64,000 nt of DNA from Ephydatia muelleri (taxonomy: Eukaryota > Porifera > Demospongiae > Spongillida > Spongillidae): NCBI GenBank assembly GCA_013339895.1, contig JABACO010000005.1:6666205-6730204 (forward strand), written 5' to 3'. The notes under the pieces are model-generated. The model did not search any database. It had not been told where the DNA came from and was given only the letters and a program-made list of their open reading frames with translations. The translations under genes were made by a program, and so were the position numbers. The number at the start of each line of letters is the position of its first letter. Positions within the stretch are counted from its first letter, which is position 1. Of this stretch, positions 1-13,300 are shown piece by piece.

Positions 1-148
1 ATAAGCGACAATTGACACTCACAATGGCGGCTCGATAAATGACGTAATGAACGTAACCCGTATGTGATTCAGTTCAGCCATAGATAATATGGCACTACAA
101 GACGCGGTGCTGCAATGCCCTCACAGAACACGGGTAAACCATCGATCC
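1..148. other. 5' flank of the transposon, no gene seen
   Basis: Short sequence left of the TTAA target site. No coding exon or RNA gene is apparent. Confidence 0.5.
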
Positions 149-3100
149 TTAATGTACGAACGCGCAGGCTTAGTTCCCGCAAAGTTCCCGCATCAAACAA
201 ACCTTATTTCCACCTAAGCTAATTTGTAAAATTCAAATTCAAGGTTGCAAAACTATTTTTGGCATTGCCAGTAACGATATTTTGATATTAATGTCCATTT
301 TCTTTTTTATTTGCGGGAACCAAGCGGGAACCTCTGTTCCCGCTAGGGAACCATCCGATAAGGGACATTTACGGCCGATTTACGGCCAATTTACAGAAAA
401 AAAGTCTCGTTCCCAGTTATTTATGACGTGAATAATGGCTCCTGGTCTACAGTGTGGCAATCGTGTGAAAGCAAACGCGGTCACTGTTCTTGGTGCTCGA
501 CGAGCAGGAAGCGTGTTTGGACCATGGGCAAAACAAAAGGAGGTACACGGATACATTGTGGAAGTAGTAGGTTGTGGTCGGGGACGAAAACTCAAGGTTA
601 AGTGGGATGAGTGTGACGGCGTCTTCATTTTGGCACCACGTGCTTTGCAACTAGATGACACGGCTTCTTTAGAGGACAGCGATGAAGATACCCATTCTGA
701 CACAGACGCTGAGTCTGACTCTGAATCGGAAGACAATTTGGGCGTTCCAGAGCCGGCAGAGGAGGTGGAGTCTGATTTATTGAAGCCGCATGGAACAAAT
801 TGGGAGGTCAAGCCTGATGGAGTCGTTGTTGACTACTTCCAAGGTTCTCAGAGTATGTTCAAGTTTATCTGGGACTCTGAAAATCCTGATGGACACAAAA
901 ATCCATATGACTATTTTTGTTTGATGTTTCCCATGAGTGATGTTCCAGATTGGATTGAGAAGACGAATTCCCGCTTAAGTGAGCTGAAACGCAGGCCTCT
1001 CAGTACAGCAGAGTACTTCCGCTTTTGGGGTGTGATTTTAGCCATTAGCATAGGGTCTGAAAAGAACAGACGTGCGTACTGGATGGAGGAGTCTGAAGGT
1101 GAGTCTGCCCGTCTTTTCCAACCCCCTGCATTTGGTTCACGTTTTGGAATGGGCTTGCGTCGCTTTGAAGATATTTTGAGGTGTCTTTGTTTTGGTGATG
1201 ATGATCCTACTGACCGTTGGGGACCAATTCGACCGCTTATCAAAGCTCTTAACAGGAGACGACAGGAGAAAGTAATTCCATCTTACATCCTTGTTGAAGA
1301 TGAATTAATGTCGTCCTGGATCAGTAGGAAGCAAGACAGAACAACTGATGGAATTCCTCATCTCACTAAAATAATTCGAAAGCCGAAAGGAGTTGGGACA
1401 GAAGTAAAATGCATTGCTGATGGTGTGACTGGAATTATGCTTCAACTTGAAGTGTGTGAAGGAAAAGAAGCCGAATCAAGGAAAAAATGGTCCCATTTGC
1501 CTTCTGGAACTGCACAGACATTGAGGCTCACTGAACATTGGCATAATTCAGAAAGAATTGTCATTGGTGACTCTGCATTTTCATCTGTGACTACTGCAAT
1601 TGAGTGCTATAAGTGTGGTCTATTCTATACTGGAGTTCTGAAAACAGCGTCACGAGAGTATCCAAGAGACTATCTAAATGATACATCAAAATACACCAGC
1701 AGGGGTGATCACATTTGCCTGACGTCGACAATTGATGGCTGTTCACTATTGCACTTGGATGGAAGGATAAGACGGTGAAAACATTTGTTCCACATGTGGT
1801 ACAACTCTTCCAGGAAAGCCACACCAAAAGCACAGATTACATTCATAGTGGTGCCATAATCACCACTGAAGTACAACGCCCACAGCTAGCCTCGCAGTAT
1901 TTCAGTGGCAGCAGGCAAAATTGACACACAATAATCACCTTCGACAGGATTGCTGGTGTTGAAGAGGCATGGGGTACTCAAACATGGTGGCATCGCTTGG
2001 TGGCAAACAATGTTTGGAGTGACTGTTGTTGATGCAATGTTATCTTATAACTATGAGCAGAATGCTTCATTGTCTGTTACTGAATTTGCTAGCAATCTTG
2101 CTATGTTGTTGATTTTTAACCAGCTTGATGGTCATGATTGTGGAAGAAGGGAGGCGACGATCCATCTGATTTTTTTTTGCAGTCTCCTGTTGCATTAGTT
2201 CCTGTGCAATTTAGTGCTCACCCATTGAGGCGATTGTCACAGCTAAAAGCATACGATGGCACGAAAGGATCTAAAGAAGGTGTGCGTCGAAAATGCTCTG
2301 TGTGCGCAACTCGAGGGGAGAGGCATAATGCTCATTATTACTGCGTCTCATGTTCTGATGAGTCAAGCAATTCCATTGTTGTTGTGTGTGGGCATGGCAC
2401 CCTCCGTGGGACTACCTGCCACACAATTCACTGTTTGAATGCCAAGTAGTTCATTTCAAGATCAAACTGGATACTGCTTGTATGACTTTATAAAATGTTT
2501 ACTTTTGTCTCTAGGCCTGATCACACTTGATTTTCACAAACGTTTTAATTTACTACTGAAATTAATATGACGGAGAACATGTGTGCATCTGTACATAGTG
2601 AGACAATATGTAACATCTTGTTCCATTCATATTCAGAAGCACATGCACCCTTCAATTCCTTAGAATATGTATGTATCTAGCTGCAACTAGTAAAGTATAT
2701 GATATACGTAGCTAGTACTTAGGTATGGGGTGCAGGGATCGCGCGTTTCCCTTCTCTTATTCCACCCGTCACGTCTCCACTGCTCCATCCGAGCTTTTTT
2801 TTTTTCCTTGGGTTTAGCGGGAACCAAATATATATTGTTCTTGCAGCTACATCTCCACATTTTGTAATCAAGCCACCTTGAAACTGATAGGCCAGCGTCA
2901 AGCAACCTTTTCCCTGTGCAACTGAAAACGTGGAATGAAAGTGTTGTTCTTAAATTTTTATCACCAATGATTTGAAGTGGGCCAGTTCCCGGGAACCGTA
3001 CGTATATTTGCATCGAAAAGTAGTCCTTCGCATCGCATAGGCTCACCTTTAAGTGCTCAACATATCTTACAACTTTCCTTATGAATGAGGCTGACATCCA

Positions 3101-3249
3101 TGGGTAGTAAAACAGAACTCCTTGTACTATTTATTTATACTATTGTAATGATCTTTTGTTTAGTAAATTTTTACAAGCATTGTATCAAATGTGGTTCCCG
3201 GGCGGGAACCTAGGTTCCCGCTCCGTTCCGCTGCTCGTTCGTACATTAA
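149..3249 (+). mobile_element. piggyBac-like DNA transposon, full element
   Basis: Both ends are visible. TTAA at 149-152 is followed by TGTACGAACGCGCAG (153-167). At the other end CTGCTCGTTCGTACA (3231-3245) is followed by TTAA (3246-3249). The two 15-bp ends are inverted repeats with one mismatch. A TTAA target duplication is the hallmark of piggyBac. Inside both ends there are repeated short GTTCCCGC / GCGGGAAC motifs (about 170-195 and 312-350 on the left; about 2815, 2985 and 3192-3222 on the right), which may be subterminal transposase-binding sites. The element is about 3.1 kb and encloses a frameshifted transposase. The 3' portion from 2450 to 3230 has no gene I can support. The corresponding part of the right arm is beyond a gap, so an empty site cannot be compared. 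Confidence 0.85.
435..2449 (+). pseudogene. piggyBac-type DDE transposase, frameshifted
   Basis: The first open segment (435-1778, 447 codons) has an acidic N-terminal stretch (Asp/Glu/Ser rich, about residues 75-110) followed by a region typical of the piggyBac transposase domain (DDE_Tnp_1_7 family), for example YFRFWGVILAISIG and RFEDILRCLCF. Candidate catalytic acids are D289 (VEDELM) and D379 (IGDSAFSS). After about 1760 the frame changes: GWKDKTVKTFVPHVVQLFQ continues in another frame, then EEAWGTQTWWHRLV and FGVTVVDAMLSYNYEQ from about 1960, and the C-terminal part at 2138-2449. That last part encodes a Cys/His zinc-binding tail (CSVC, YYCVSC, CHTIHC) as expected for piggyBac. At least three frame changes are needed, so the copy is either dead or damaged by base-calling indels. 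It would catalyse cut-and-paste transposition if intact. Confidence 0.85.
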
Positions 3250-3888
3250 AGTTTTAACGATCGCCACCGGTCTCAATAGCCTACTACCCAGCCATAATTG
3301 ATATACTATCGTATTGAAGGCACACCAGGGGGGTACACCAGGGAAAAGCATGCAGAAAGCGTTAAAAGTCTGAAGCCTATAATTACTACGCAAGGTAAAG
3401 GTAGTGTACAGGTTCATTTACATTTTGTATCAAGCATAAAGGGTAGAATTACAATGGTACGTTTATGTCAGTTTGTTCATCAAATTTCTCTCCGACTGTT
3501 CCGTAAAGACATTGCAGCTTTTCTGACGTGCCGCACCTAACCGTGAACAGATAGGCCGTTGAAATAGTCGCTAGTGAAGGCCTGCATGCGGTCTCAATTT
3601 TCCGAAGCACTGTTCAAACGGTACCATTATTTTGTTTTGCTATTTGATGATGAACGCATACTACTATTCCATGCAGCTACTTACAACGAATGAGGTACAT
3701 GATTTTTTTTTTTGCTTGAAGTAACCCATGCCATATAAAATCACTTCAATTTCATCGGTGGTGCACTTTGGCAGATGTTTTATGCATACGTGCATGAATG
3801 TGAAAGGATGCGTACTCCATGCACTACTTCTATGCAAATGTCCTATACGATGCGCATCTTCACATCCACAAGCTTATACATAAGTATA

Positions 3889-4873
3889 TTACAATTTTGG
3901 CTTTCTGATATCAGCGGAAGAGCCATTCAACTTGTTCTTGTTACCCTTGTATTTCGACACAGCCCACAGCAAGCACGATCAAGGCGTGGTCACACCCGTC
4001 AGGAGGGCAGTGGATATGAGAAGTTCCTCTATTATGATATTGATTGTTTCTTCCTTGTACAATACCACGAGCCTTAGAACAAAGGCGAAAATAATCGAGC
4101 CCACGCTCGCGTATTCCACACAGGCAATGACCGAATACGCAATTATCCGCATGCATGGTGAGGCAATGCCATCGATGATGAGCAGAAGAAGGAACATCAA
4201 GAATGCAAACCCGTTGGTACCGAGAAACAGTATTCCAGTTACTTCGGCGATAGCTTTGGGAAAGTCAAGCGTTAATTCGTAGCACGTTGCCTTGTCGTAT
4301 ATTTCCCTATCGCCGCTTACCAGATCATCAGGATAGCAGTCTATGATGAGGGAGTTGTTGGGATAGTAACAATCTCGCCATCGCTGCAGCCAATCACCTC
4401 TTTGACATGAGAATTCGTCCCAAAAATGAACACGGCAAGAGACGCGATATTGGCAACATACCAGCTCAAAATGGTCATAGCCCATTTGCTGCTGAGGATG
4501 GTGCTTGTACGAAGCACTACACCCACCGTAGCGACTTTCGCTTCGGAGCTCTCATTCAATGGAGTTACGTTTTCTGCCCGCTCAGATGAGCAATCCTGCA
4601 ATGTGCGTGTTTCATCGCCATCATTTCCTTGGCACCTGTGGAGATCTTGAATTTTTTCTCTGTGGTGAAGCATGTTGAAGAATCCTTCGAGCATGTACGT
4701 GATCAACTTTTGATCCGCTGCTTCAGCCTTTCGGTGTAACTCCATTTCTTATCCCAAAATAGAATTCGCATAATTGTAGCGCAAAGAGTGACGATGTACG
4801 TGACGCTAACGATGCCATACATCGGTATGACGAGAAGGTCTTGGTATGATACTCTTGGCCAGCCCGTGAGCAT
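3889..4873 (-). CDS. Gene C, left copy: unrecognised multi-pass membrane protein
   Basis: Intronless reading frame on the minus strand, best read by comparison with the inverted copy at 59729-60648. The start is taken at 4873 (MLTGWPRVSYQD). Segments in order: hydrophobic helix LLVIPMYGIVSVTYIVTLCA, a charged region with KLITYMLEGFFNMLHHREK, helix MTILSWYVANIASLAVFIF, a Cys-rich loop (CYYPNNSLIIDCYPDD, CYELTLDF), helix GTNGFAFLMFLLLLIIDGIA, helix AYSVIACVEYASVGSIIFAF, helix LLISTALLTGVTTPWIVLLW, then a short basic tail ending at 3889. That is about 325 residues with roughly five or six membrane helices. The left copy has frame breaks near 4400-4450 and 3985 relative to the right copy; the right has one near 60390. 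I do not recognise the family, and the loop lacks the tetraspanin CCG motif. Function unknown. Confidence 0.55.
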
Positions 4874-7061
4874 TGTATATCCCTTTAGTTTGCGTAATTG
4901 CTGAATTAAATGCAGCTGGGGGAGAGGGGCAGCATATGTATGACATATTATCATGCATCTTGGTGCTATATTGTGTCGCAGTACAACCTATCCTATAGGA
5001 TATATTACAGCCCCCCCCCCCCCCCCCACCCCAAACGCTTGGGGACATTATGTATCATTTTCCCCCCTTACAATATGTTTGTCACATCTTGAAATGCAGA
5101 GATAACAATGCTTACATTTGATTCGTTGATCATAGAAGCTTGTTAACAACTCAGTTGCACCAGTGCATACTCACGTGATATATTCACGTGCATAATTAAA
5201 CCAATCCGCGTCACATTGTTCCCCCACTACATTGCACCAAAATGCCTTAGGGGTATAGAGCTACGACTGGAGCGTTTTTTTTTTTTTTTTAATTGCAAGG
5301 GAGAGCGCGGGATGTCAATAGCTGCAAGTGTATACGCGTAAATGGCGTCTCTATCATCTCTATAGCGGCTTAGAATAAAGCCACCCACGTAGCCATTTCA
5401 GGCTAGCATTGCCTATGCGACGTTATAAAAGCTATACGCTTCATGCATGAATCCTGCGTATAAACATGGTAGGAGAACCATGCACGAATCGGGGGGGGGG
5501 GGGGGAAGGGGGAAAGTATTACATCAGGCTACAATAATACACAGTACCAGCTATAGAGAGCGTTTGTTAACAGCCAGCACCGCAGCGACATGCATGCCAT
5601 GCGCTTACCTGTTGACCTCTACACATCATTCTACGATGGATATTTTTTTATTTTATTCTGCACTGCTGAAGTCGGCTACATCATTCGTCCCCACAACAGT
5701 TTAGACGCGGTATATAATGTTTGTTGCATTTATATATAATGATGTACATCCTATATTGTAGATCATCTATATAGGTGCCGCAGGCCATCCATTAACATGC
5801 AGGTACATGATCTACCCGTGCAGCGAGGTGCCACTACCCATCCATTCATCAGATATATACGCGCAGCCATGCACTGTCTAGCTCAAACTTTCCTCCTGGA
5901 TCTATTCTGTCTGTTGTGGCTGTGACCATATTTACACAGCACCAACATAGCCGAAAAAGACACAACACATGCGTACAGTGCCAGCGTTAGCTTTGAATTG
6001 TTATGTGTAGTTATACCACACAATGTGCAGTACGCAAGCATGCAGTGCAGGATGAATTATATTGTGAAACGATTGCAATAAGCTAATGCGGCAATCTTCG
6101 CTCCGTGGGTGTCAGTGCATTGCTAGACAATGCGTAACACAACCATTGTACAGTGTATAATTGTATGGGTAGAACCACGTCTGAAATTGCGCGCGCTGAT
6201 TGAATGATTGGAATTGTGCATAATAGATTAATTATAAGGCCTCATGGAAAGTATTTGTAGAGATGCTAACAAAACTTATAGTGCCGATGATTAGGTTTAC
6301 CTCGACACAGCAATGACTAAATTTGAGTTGTATATACATGTACAGAGCTGGGATTTTGCAACTTGCTAACTACTAACGCACGAAGGGAGCATTTGTAAGA
6401 CTCTCTGTGAAAAGGAGATATTCCACCCGATCCTCGAAGATTAATTCAAATCAGTTGTGTGGAGTCCTTTATAGAAATCTTTGAATTTTTTTTTTCTTTC
6501 ATTGGGTATAACACGAAAGTGTAAACTGATTTAAGCACTGTAAGCTATCACTTATATATTGCATTGTCATATGAGAATACAGCTAGAAATACCTGCATGC
6601 ATGCATGACGAGTATCGCAAGGTCAGTATATATATGTCCATCCGCTCCCAAATGACTACATTATATATATAGTGCACCCCGTCCCGACATAATTGAATGC
6701 CAGATAATCCCTGTGTAACGTATAAGTGGCCCAAAAAGGTAAAACACCGCGCCAGCAGGTTAATAGCCTCGTGTACTGACTGACACAGATACAATATTCA
6801 CACGAACCAGTGTGTTCTGGCCGGAATAGTCCTTGGTCTGCGCAATCGCTATTGTTATAGTTCAGCTCGTTCGTTACACACGTAAGGTCGTGTGCGCATA
6901 TTTATTGGAGCATACGTGTATGACAATGAAGTATAGCATTGTGGCGCCATTTCTGCATGTGGGTAGGTGATCTTCCTCATGCAGCCATACTTAGACTCTG
7001 TATGAACACACCTCTCTTGCATCCAGACTGGTATGCGTAATAGTGCGCGTTGTTTCATGCA
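4874..7061. other. Intergenic, no gene seen
   Basis: Includes short homopolymers (C run near 5013, T run near 5275, G run near 5491) and AT-rich DNA. The same sequence recurs inverted at about 57572-59728. No splice-consistent exon or RNA gene was found; short ORFs here look random. Confidence 0.5.
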
Positions 7062-7562
7062 CTGATATATCTTCCGAAATATTAACGGTATCGGGTTCTA
7101 TTTTTAACACAACATACACACCATTACTATATGTGAAAATCCATTTGGTGTCTTTACACATGCGGGGTACCGACGTTTCAAGGTCCGAACCCCGTAGGGT
7201 TCAAAACGGCCACATCTTCAGGTAGGAGTGTCCAAATCGGTTCAAAATAGGTACCTATGTAGAAGGGTCTACCGCTATTGATTATTTTGTTCGTTAATTT
7301 TTTGCGTTATTCCGTTATGGAGATACAAGTGTGCAAAAGAAATTGGCATATTTCCCGGGCGTTACGCGCCATTAACGTAATTACGACTGGCTCGAGGACG
7401 CTCCTCGTAATACGTTAATGCGCGTAACGCCCGGGAAATATGCCATTTCTTTGCACACTGTATCTCCATAACGGATAAGCAAAATTAACGAACAGAACAA
7501 ATCAATAGCGGGTAGGACCCTTCTAACTAGGTACTATTTTGAACCGAATTGGACACTCCTAT
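7062..7562. repeat. Truncated palindromic (foldback) element, left copy
   Basis: A long inverted repeat. One arm contains TTCCCGGGCGTTACGCGCC, the centre is near 7390, and the other arm contains GCGTAACGCCCGGGAA. It is homologous to the complete palindrome at 56778-57571 but has lost the outer part of both sides, unequally. The 3' side stops at GGACACTCC and then runs directly into unique flank that lies outside the element in the right copy. No ORF is supported. It is probably a non-autonomous foldback or MITE-like element. Confidence 0.8.
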
Positions 7563-10317
7563 ACCATTTTTAATTTCTAGGAATTAACAACAAAACGCCA
7601 ACGGTTTCTAGGAAATTCGGCATCATTTTAGCCATGATCTCTAAACACAACGATATACATTTATACTCAGATTCATGCACAAACCAGATTACTGATAGCA
7701 TGCAGGTAGGGTTCACTTGGTCTGAGGAGCAACGAAAACATGCATTTCAGTGTATTATAGCATATCATTCACTAAAGAGCAAACCGTACAGCGTGCAGAT
7801 GGGCATCTGAGCTTTATTTTCGTGTGGCCAGCAGAAAATTCTCTTCAACTTTCATTTTTATTCAAAACGCTATGACAATAATTGATGTTTCACGGCGGCG
7901 GGGACCAGCGGGATACCATAAAGTTAAGAACGCTTGCAAAAAGAGTATTTCTATCAAAGACTGCGTCTAACATCTTTTATGGTGCGTCAGCAGGGCATCT
8001 GTTAGAATTTTCTTTTAGTGCCTCAGTAACTTGAAGTGCCGCAGTGGGCCATATGTCAGAGGATCAATGACTAAAAAGGAAATGTGATCATCCAGCTGAA
8101 GAGCTGCATTGCCCAGTTCTCACAATAACAGCACATTGGAGTAGAGCTCACTGGACCTCTGCCAACTGACAACCATAAATGCTACTAAGTATGTGAGAAC
8201 CTTTCAGCATTTTGATTGAATTGCTTTGTCTATACATTGTCTGCAGATGATAAACTTTGTGCTCCTTGTTTAGTAACTTTATTAACTTCCATTAATGATT
8301 GCCAACCCCATTAGAATTGGAATTGAAGAAATTAGCAATATTCTGCGTGCATAAAGTTAATAACCAACTACGAATTTATTATCTAGCACGTGGAAAGATA
8401 ACTTGTGGTAATGAGTTACCACCCACACGCGGTAACTCATTACCACAGCACTTTCCACCCTGCAGATCTGGAATCGTGCCTCGCAAAAATGCTATCGCCC
8501 AGCAGAAGCATGCATCCTATTAATAACCTATAATGATTATAATTATCATGCAAACACAACCTAATGTATCACTAAACATGATTTCTCCCTAGTAATATTG
8601 ACAGTGTGGAAACGCATGCAGCTATCACGTGCAATGCACATATACATGTATATGGTATACATCCTTTTCACCATCTGCACCCTCCGTAGGACACTATATT
8701 ATATAGGATACCATAAGAAATTCGAGAATTTTTTAAAAATGTACTTCAATGTTAAAGTGGTACACCACTGATTTGGACCTGGAGAAACTTGCAGCAAGTC
8801 GAGAGTCTAGTTGGGAAAGTGTGTCAATTGCCTCCTTCCTATGTAACCGCTTAGTGTTCTATTAGTCAAAGCCCTACATTGCCGACGCTGGCGCCGCAAA
8901 AGTTGCATGTGCACATGTTGCATGGACCTATAGTGAGGGCAAATGCCATCACCATCGTCTACAGTCCATGTAGTGTTGTGTATTTATTGTACGCAGGTTG
9001 TACTCAAATGATTGGGTTCGATAACTTCGATTACATGACATGCAAGTATAACCCGAGTGTCTTCGTCATGCATCTAACCGTTTCACTGTATATTCACGCA
9101 TGCATGCAGCTATTGTTAATTCCAGCATACACACGCCTGTTATTTCTTCAAATTTCAATGGACAGAAATGCCCTATGTTTTTCTATTATGCATGCAAGAG
9201 TGTCACGTACTTATAGTGCTGTCATACATCTTGCATTACCCGCGCACTTTTATGCGGCTTTGCTGCTTTGCGAAATGAAGAATTAATCTGGCTACTGGGC
9301 AATCTTTGAACCGTGTTTCGGGAATGGGTTCTAAGGATGCGCAAGTGATAGACCCCATCCGATTACACCACCATGCCGGCTGTTGTCTAGTTACGTAATT
9401 TGGGTCAATTGTTGAGCATTCCTGCATGTAGCGGAACATAAATATAACGGTGCACTAATGAGGCGACGTATGCATGGAGCCATAGCTATATATGCACATG
9501 AAGCATATAATGAAACTAATTATTGCCTCAAATGTCGGTAAAGCCATGCATTTCACCACACACCCTCCTCCTCCCTTCCGCAAGTCTCTTATAGTGACTG
9601 TTTCTCGTAAGGCTTACCGATGCTGTAATGAAGAGGATGTACAAAGCATGAGACGGGTGTGATGACAGGTACCGTATATATTTTATGTCTAACTTGGCCG
9701 TCAACGTACAGATGCCGAACGAACTCTTACATGTACACCGTAACCATGCAAATTGCAGACCAACTTCGCAGAGTGCAGTTAATGATAGGTACCGTATGTA
9801 TGCACATGTGGATTTAAAAGGATATGCAACTTTTTCACAGTAAAAAATAACGCGTCGAATCAATTTGATTCCAGCTGCAAGTGACTGCAGCACTTCATGT
9901 ACGCTCTTGCAAGTGCTCAATCACTTGTGCAATCAAAACTGATATTTTTTTTTTTCACTATGTGCATTTTCTTTAATATATGACTTCGTGTAGTATATTG
10001 GCACTGCATATACATGTACCGTCGTGTCTATGCTAACACAATTAGGCTGAATTTCAATGTCGCGCTCACAATTGCATGTATCCAGTCTCTATTCCATCCG
10101 CTGAACAAAAAAAAAACAAAACAAACTTAGGTATGTTATACCGGGAGATGTTGCTAAATTGATTATAAAGGACGTGAGCGAAATGTTTGCCAACAATTGA
10201 TTAGCAGGTGTGCTCAAATAAAAAGGCGTCTGTAGCGAGACGGCCATGCAAACGGGCGTCGGCCGCGACATTGCGAATCTTTTACTTGTCTCCTTCGTAC
10301 CAGATAGCCCTCGACTC
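7563..10317. other. Intergenic upstream of gene A (left), with one hairpin
   Basis: No exon or RNA gene is supported. The same sequence is present inverted at 54037-56777, including the frames at 8879-9286 and 9528-9920, which I consider chance. It should contain the gene A promoter, but I cannot point to a core element. Confidence 0.5.
8405..8446. repeat. Short perfect hairpin
   Basis: GTGGTAATGAGTTACC (8405-8420), a 10-nt loop, then GGTAACTCATTACCAC (8431-8446): a 16-bp stem. It is conserved with one change in the right arm near 55895-55935. It may be a small element or a structured transcript site; function unknown. Confidence 0.75.
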
Positions 10318-13300
10318 ATGCCCGCAGGGAAAACTGCGTGACCCGCGTTCTGACGGCACTGCTGTCGTACCTCGTCGTGACAAAAGGTAAATCGATATGC
10401 GTAATATAAGTGTCTAGATCATGCAATCTCGTGCATGTTCGCTACGCATGATCCGCACGGTCTTTGCCCCCGACGTCGTGCACGCTAGCGATGAAACTGT
10501 GAAGGTAGACTTCTCGGGGTTATCGAAAATGAGCTTATTCCGCATGCGCATGTACTGCACCAGGGAGGGTTTTGTAAGGCTTCTGTTGTGTGCGCTCGAT
10601 TGTACTGGTCTGTCATTCAACAAACACCACTTGACCAACAGGGCAAAGCCTCAGTCGTAACACAATACGTGCTTGAAAGATATAGAACTCGTTTTTGGCA
10701 CTGTGTGTTCTAGAAGTACAAAAAGAGGAAGTGCGAGTTTATTCAGTCGCCATGGGGAATTGGTGCCACACACCAAGAGTTACGGGAGCACATTGATATA
10801 GTTAGGCCCGAGAAAAGATGTTGTCAGCTTTTGCGCAAAGCCAGAAAAGTGTAAAGCCAACAATACATGCAAAGGAGACTGTCGCATACTAAAGTATTGT
10901 TCTTTTCATATTCAGCCGTACGTTCACCTTGCATTGTCCCCATAGTTGGTTGTTGTGCATGTGGCTTGGCTTCGTGTCCAAATATAAGGGAACTTATATA
11001 TGCCAAGCACTTGCATAGCTGCGTCTGTCAACACACTGTGGAACAACACTCGCTCTAAATTACCACTTGTGCATGCATAGTTAAGGGCCATATAGGTGCT
11101 GACTTCTTCAGTAGGGAACAGGAAATGCTCTGAACATGGATTTTCCCTTTTGCCTTTGTGAGCGCTGGGTTGAAGTACAACTGCATGTCATATGCTGAGA
11201 TTTTCAAAAGACAGTTCGTGTCTTGATAAATTGAAACCAAACTAGATCAGTTTGAGTATGCCGCCAGCACGTTGCCACTGAGCTTAATTGCCGGTGCACT
11301 CATTGTCATTTGCTCATGCATCCATGCTGGCGTCACTTAACTAATTCAATTTGGCTTCACATTTATTTATCTTATGAAACAACTGAACTATTGCTTCAAA
11401 GTCTAAACTGAATTTGGAACCTTTTAGGTATCAATAGTTAAGTACATTTTCTTCTTTTCAAACAGGCCAAGATGCAATCCAATTGGCAAGTGGGCCATAT
11501 GGACCTCACATGGGTCGTCTTGAGGTCCTGCATAATGGAACATGGGGCACCATATGTAGCCAGCAGTTCTACAAGCCATCTGCAGATATAGCTTGCAGGT
11601 AAGTCATGCAAAAGACATTCATACACTCCCTGCATGCCTCATGTTGTCAGGGCTTCAACATGTTTCCATAGATACAAAACAAAAGGATGGTAGGGTCTCA
11701 GTATAAAAACGAAATGTTTGTGTTTGTCTTTGTTGTTGAACACAAGAGGTTTGAGCATTGACCAGATAGGGTCCTGTGCTCTAGAATGTGACTACATAAC
11801 TTACACTCACCATTAAACACTTTGCAGTGTTCCATGTTCGTTGCTATGTGTGAGAACCCTGGCACTTTTTTGATGTGCACACATGTCTCATTCACAACAC
11901 CTGGTTGTAGCTAGATCATCCCAAGTGCTTTCTTCACCAATCCACGCTCTTGATGTACTCTGATACGTGCACTCTAACTCACCCCAAGTGCCTTCTTCAC
12001 CAACACACACTCTTGTGTCTCCATGAACTCTGATATGTGCACTTTTGAACCCGGCTTATCATTTCTGTTCCCTTTGCAGGAGGCTTGGTTATCCTAGAGG
12101 TGCTGTTTGCCTGGTGCCTTGGGCAACATTTGGTCCTGGGGATGGCCCGATATGGATGAACCTAGTCAACTGCATCGGCACTGAGATGACACTGAGCAAA
12201 CTGTACCTTCCCAGGGTGGGGAGTGGTCGGTGGTTGCACACACGAAGATGACGTTGGTGTGATATGTTTTGATGGTGAGTGCGTGTAGATGTTGTGCACA
12301 CTAAGCTTATCCTGCTTGCATCAACACATGCTGTGTCATGACGCACAAAAATATTAGAGCTGTACTGAAATTCCACAAGTCGTGTGAAAAGGGTGGGTGG
12401 GTCACAGTTTAATTGACTTAATTCCTTATCATCAGATGCTCTGTCTAGAAAACATGTAGTGAATGATTTGTGTGCTGCTTTCTCCTGTTCCCCATAGAAC
12501 ATCTGCTGCAAGCACCTAGTGCTAAACTCCTTCATTCTACAACAAATACAATCTCAATTCAAATTACAGTCAGTTAATCTTTTATTGCATTAAATAAATT
12601 ATGGTCCTGCACATACTGTGAGACTTATGAGATGACCTTATGACCCTTGTTAACATGGGCTATCGTATCCCATCAGACACCTGATCTGCCAAATGGTACC
12701 ACTGACGCAAGCTTCAAAGTCTCCTTTGCAGCCAGTGGTAGTGTGACAACAACGTCTGTCATTGTACCAGGCGTGTTGACACCTCACTCCCCTGTCAACT
12801 ACACACTAGTGGGGTTGACTAGAGGAACTGCGTATTCGTTGTATGTTCAGGCCCAGATCCAGTACGGGTCCTACTGCTCTGCATACCTATCATCAGCCAG
12901 CTCTGGGACCTTCAATGCTTCAACTCAGATCAAACGTAAGGTGCATGTAATAGCATTGCCGGGTGTTGTGGCAACAGTAAGGAGAATGTTGTCAGCAAAT
13001 AATCTTCAGTAATGCCATTAGCAGCCTTTTGTACCATTCAAAATCTTAGCTTTGAAACATAGCTGGTTGAATTGCAAAAGGTTGGCATGGAGCCACCACA
13101 TTCCATACATGTTTTTTTTTCTTTCATGCAAAAAGAACCCCCTTGTTATAGCTGTTTCTATTAATAGTAGAGGCGTGGTACTGTTGAGGGCAGATATGCA
13201 ATAAGTTGGCTGCAAAGAGAGTGTTGATTCATTCCAAGAGCCGCCCAAATGCTCACTGCTGGGGTTTCTGAAGTCTCAGGGCTTACCCTTCCCTCAAACT

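Noticed and set aside
380..811. Minus-strand Ser-rich frame opposite the transposase
   Set aside because: Shadow of the acidic region of the piggyBac transposase.
8405..8446. CRISPR-like or terminator hairpin
   Set aside because: Single hairpin in animal DNA with no repeat-spacer pattern.
8879..9286. 135-codon frame present in both arms (also 55059-55466)
   Set aside because: Conservation follows only from the arms being near-identical DNA; no recognisable domain, composition like random translation.
9528..9920. 130-codon minus-strand frame, extended to 154 codons at 54431-54895
   Set aside because: Length differs by an indel between arms and there is no domain or splice context; probably chance.
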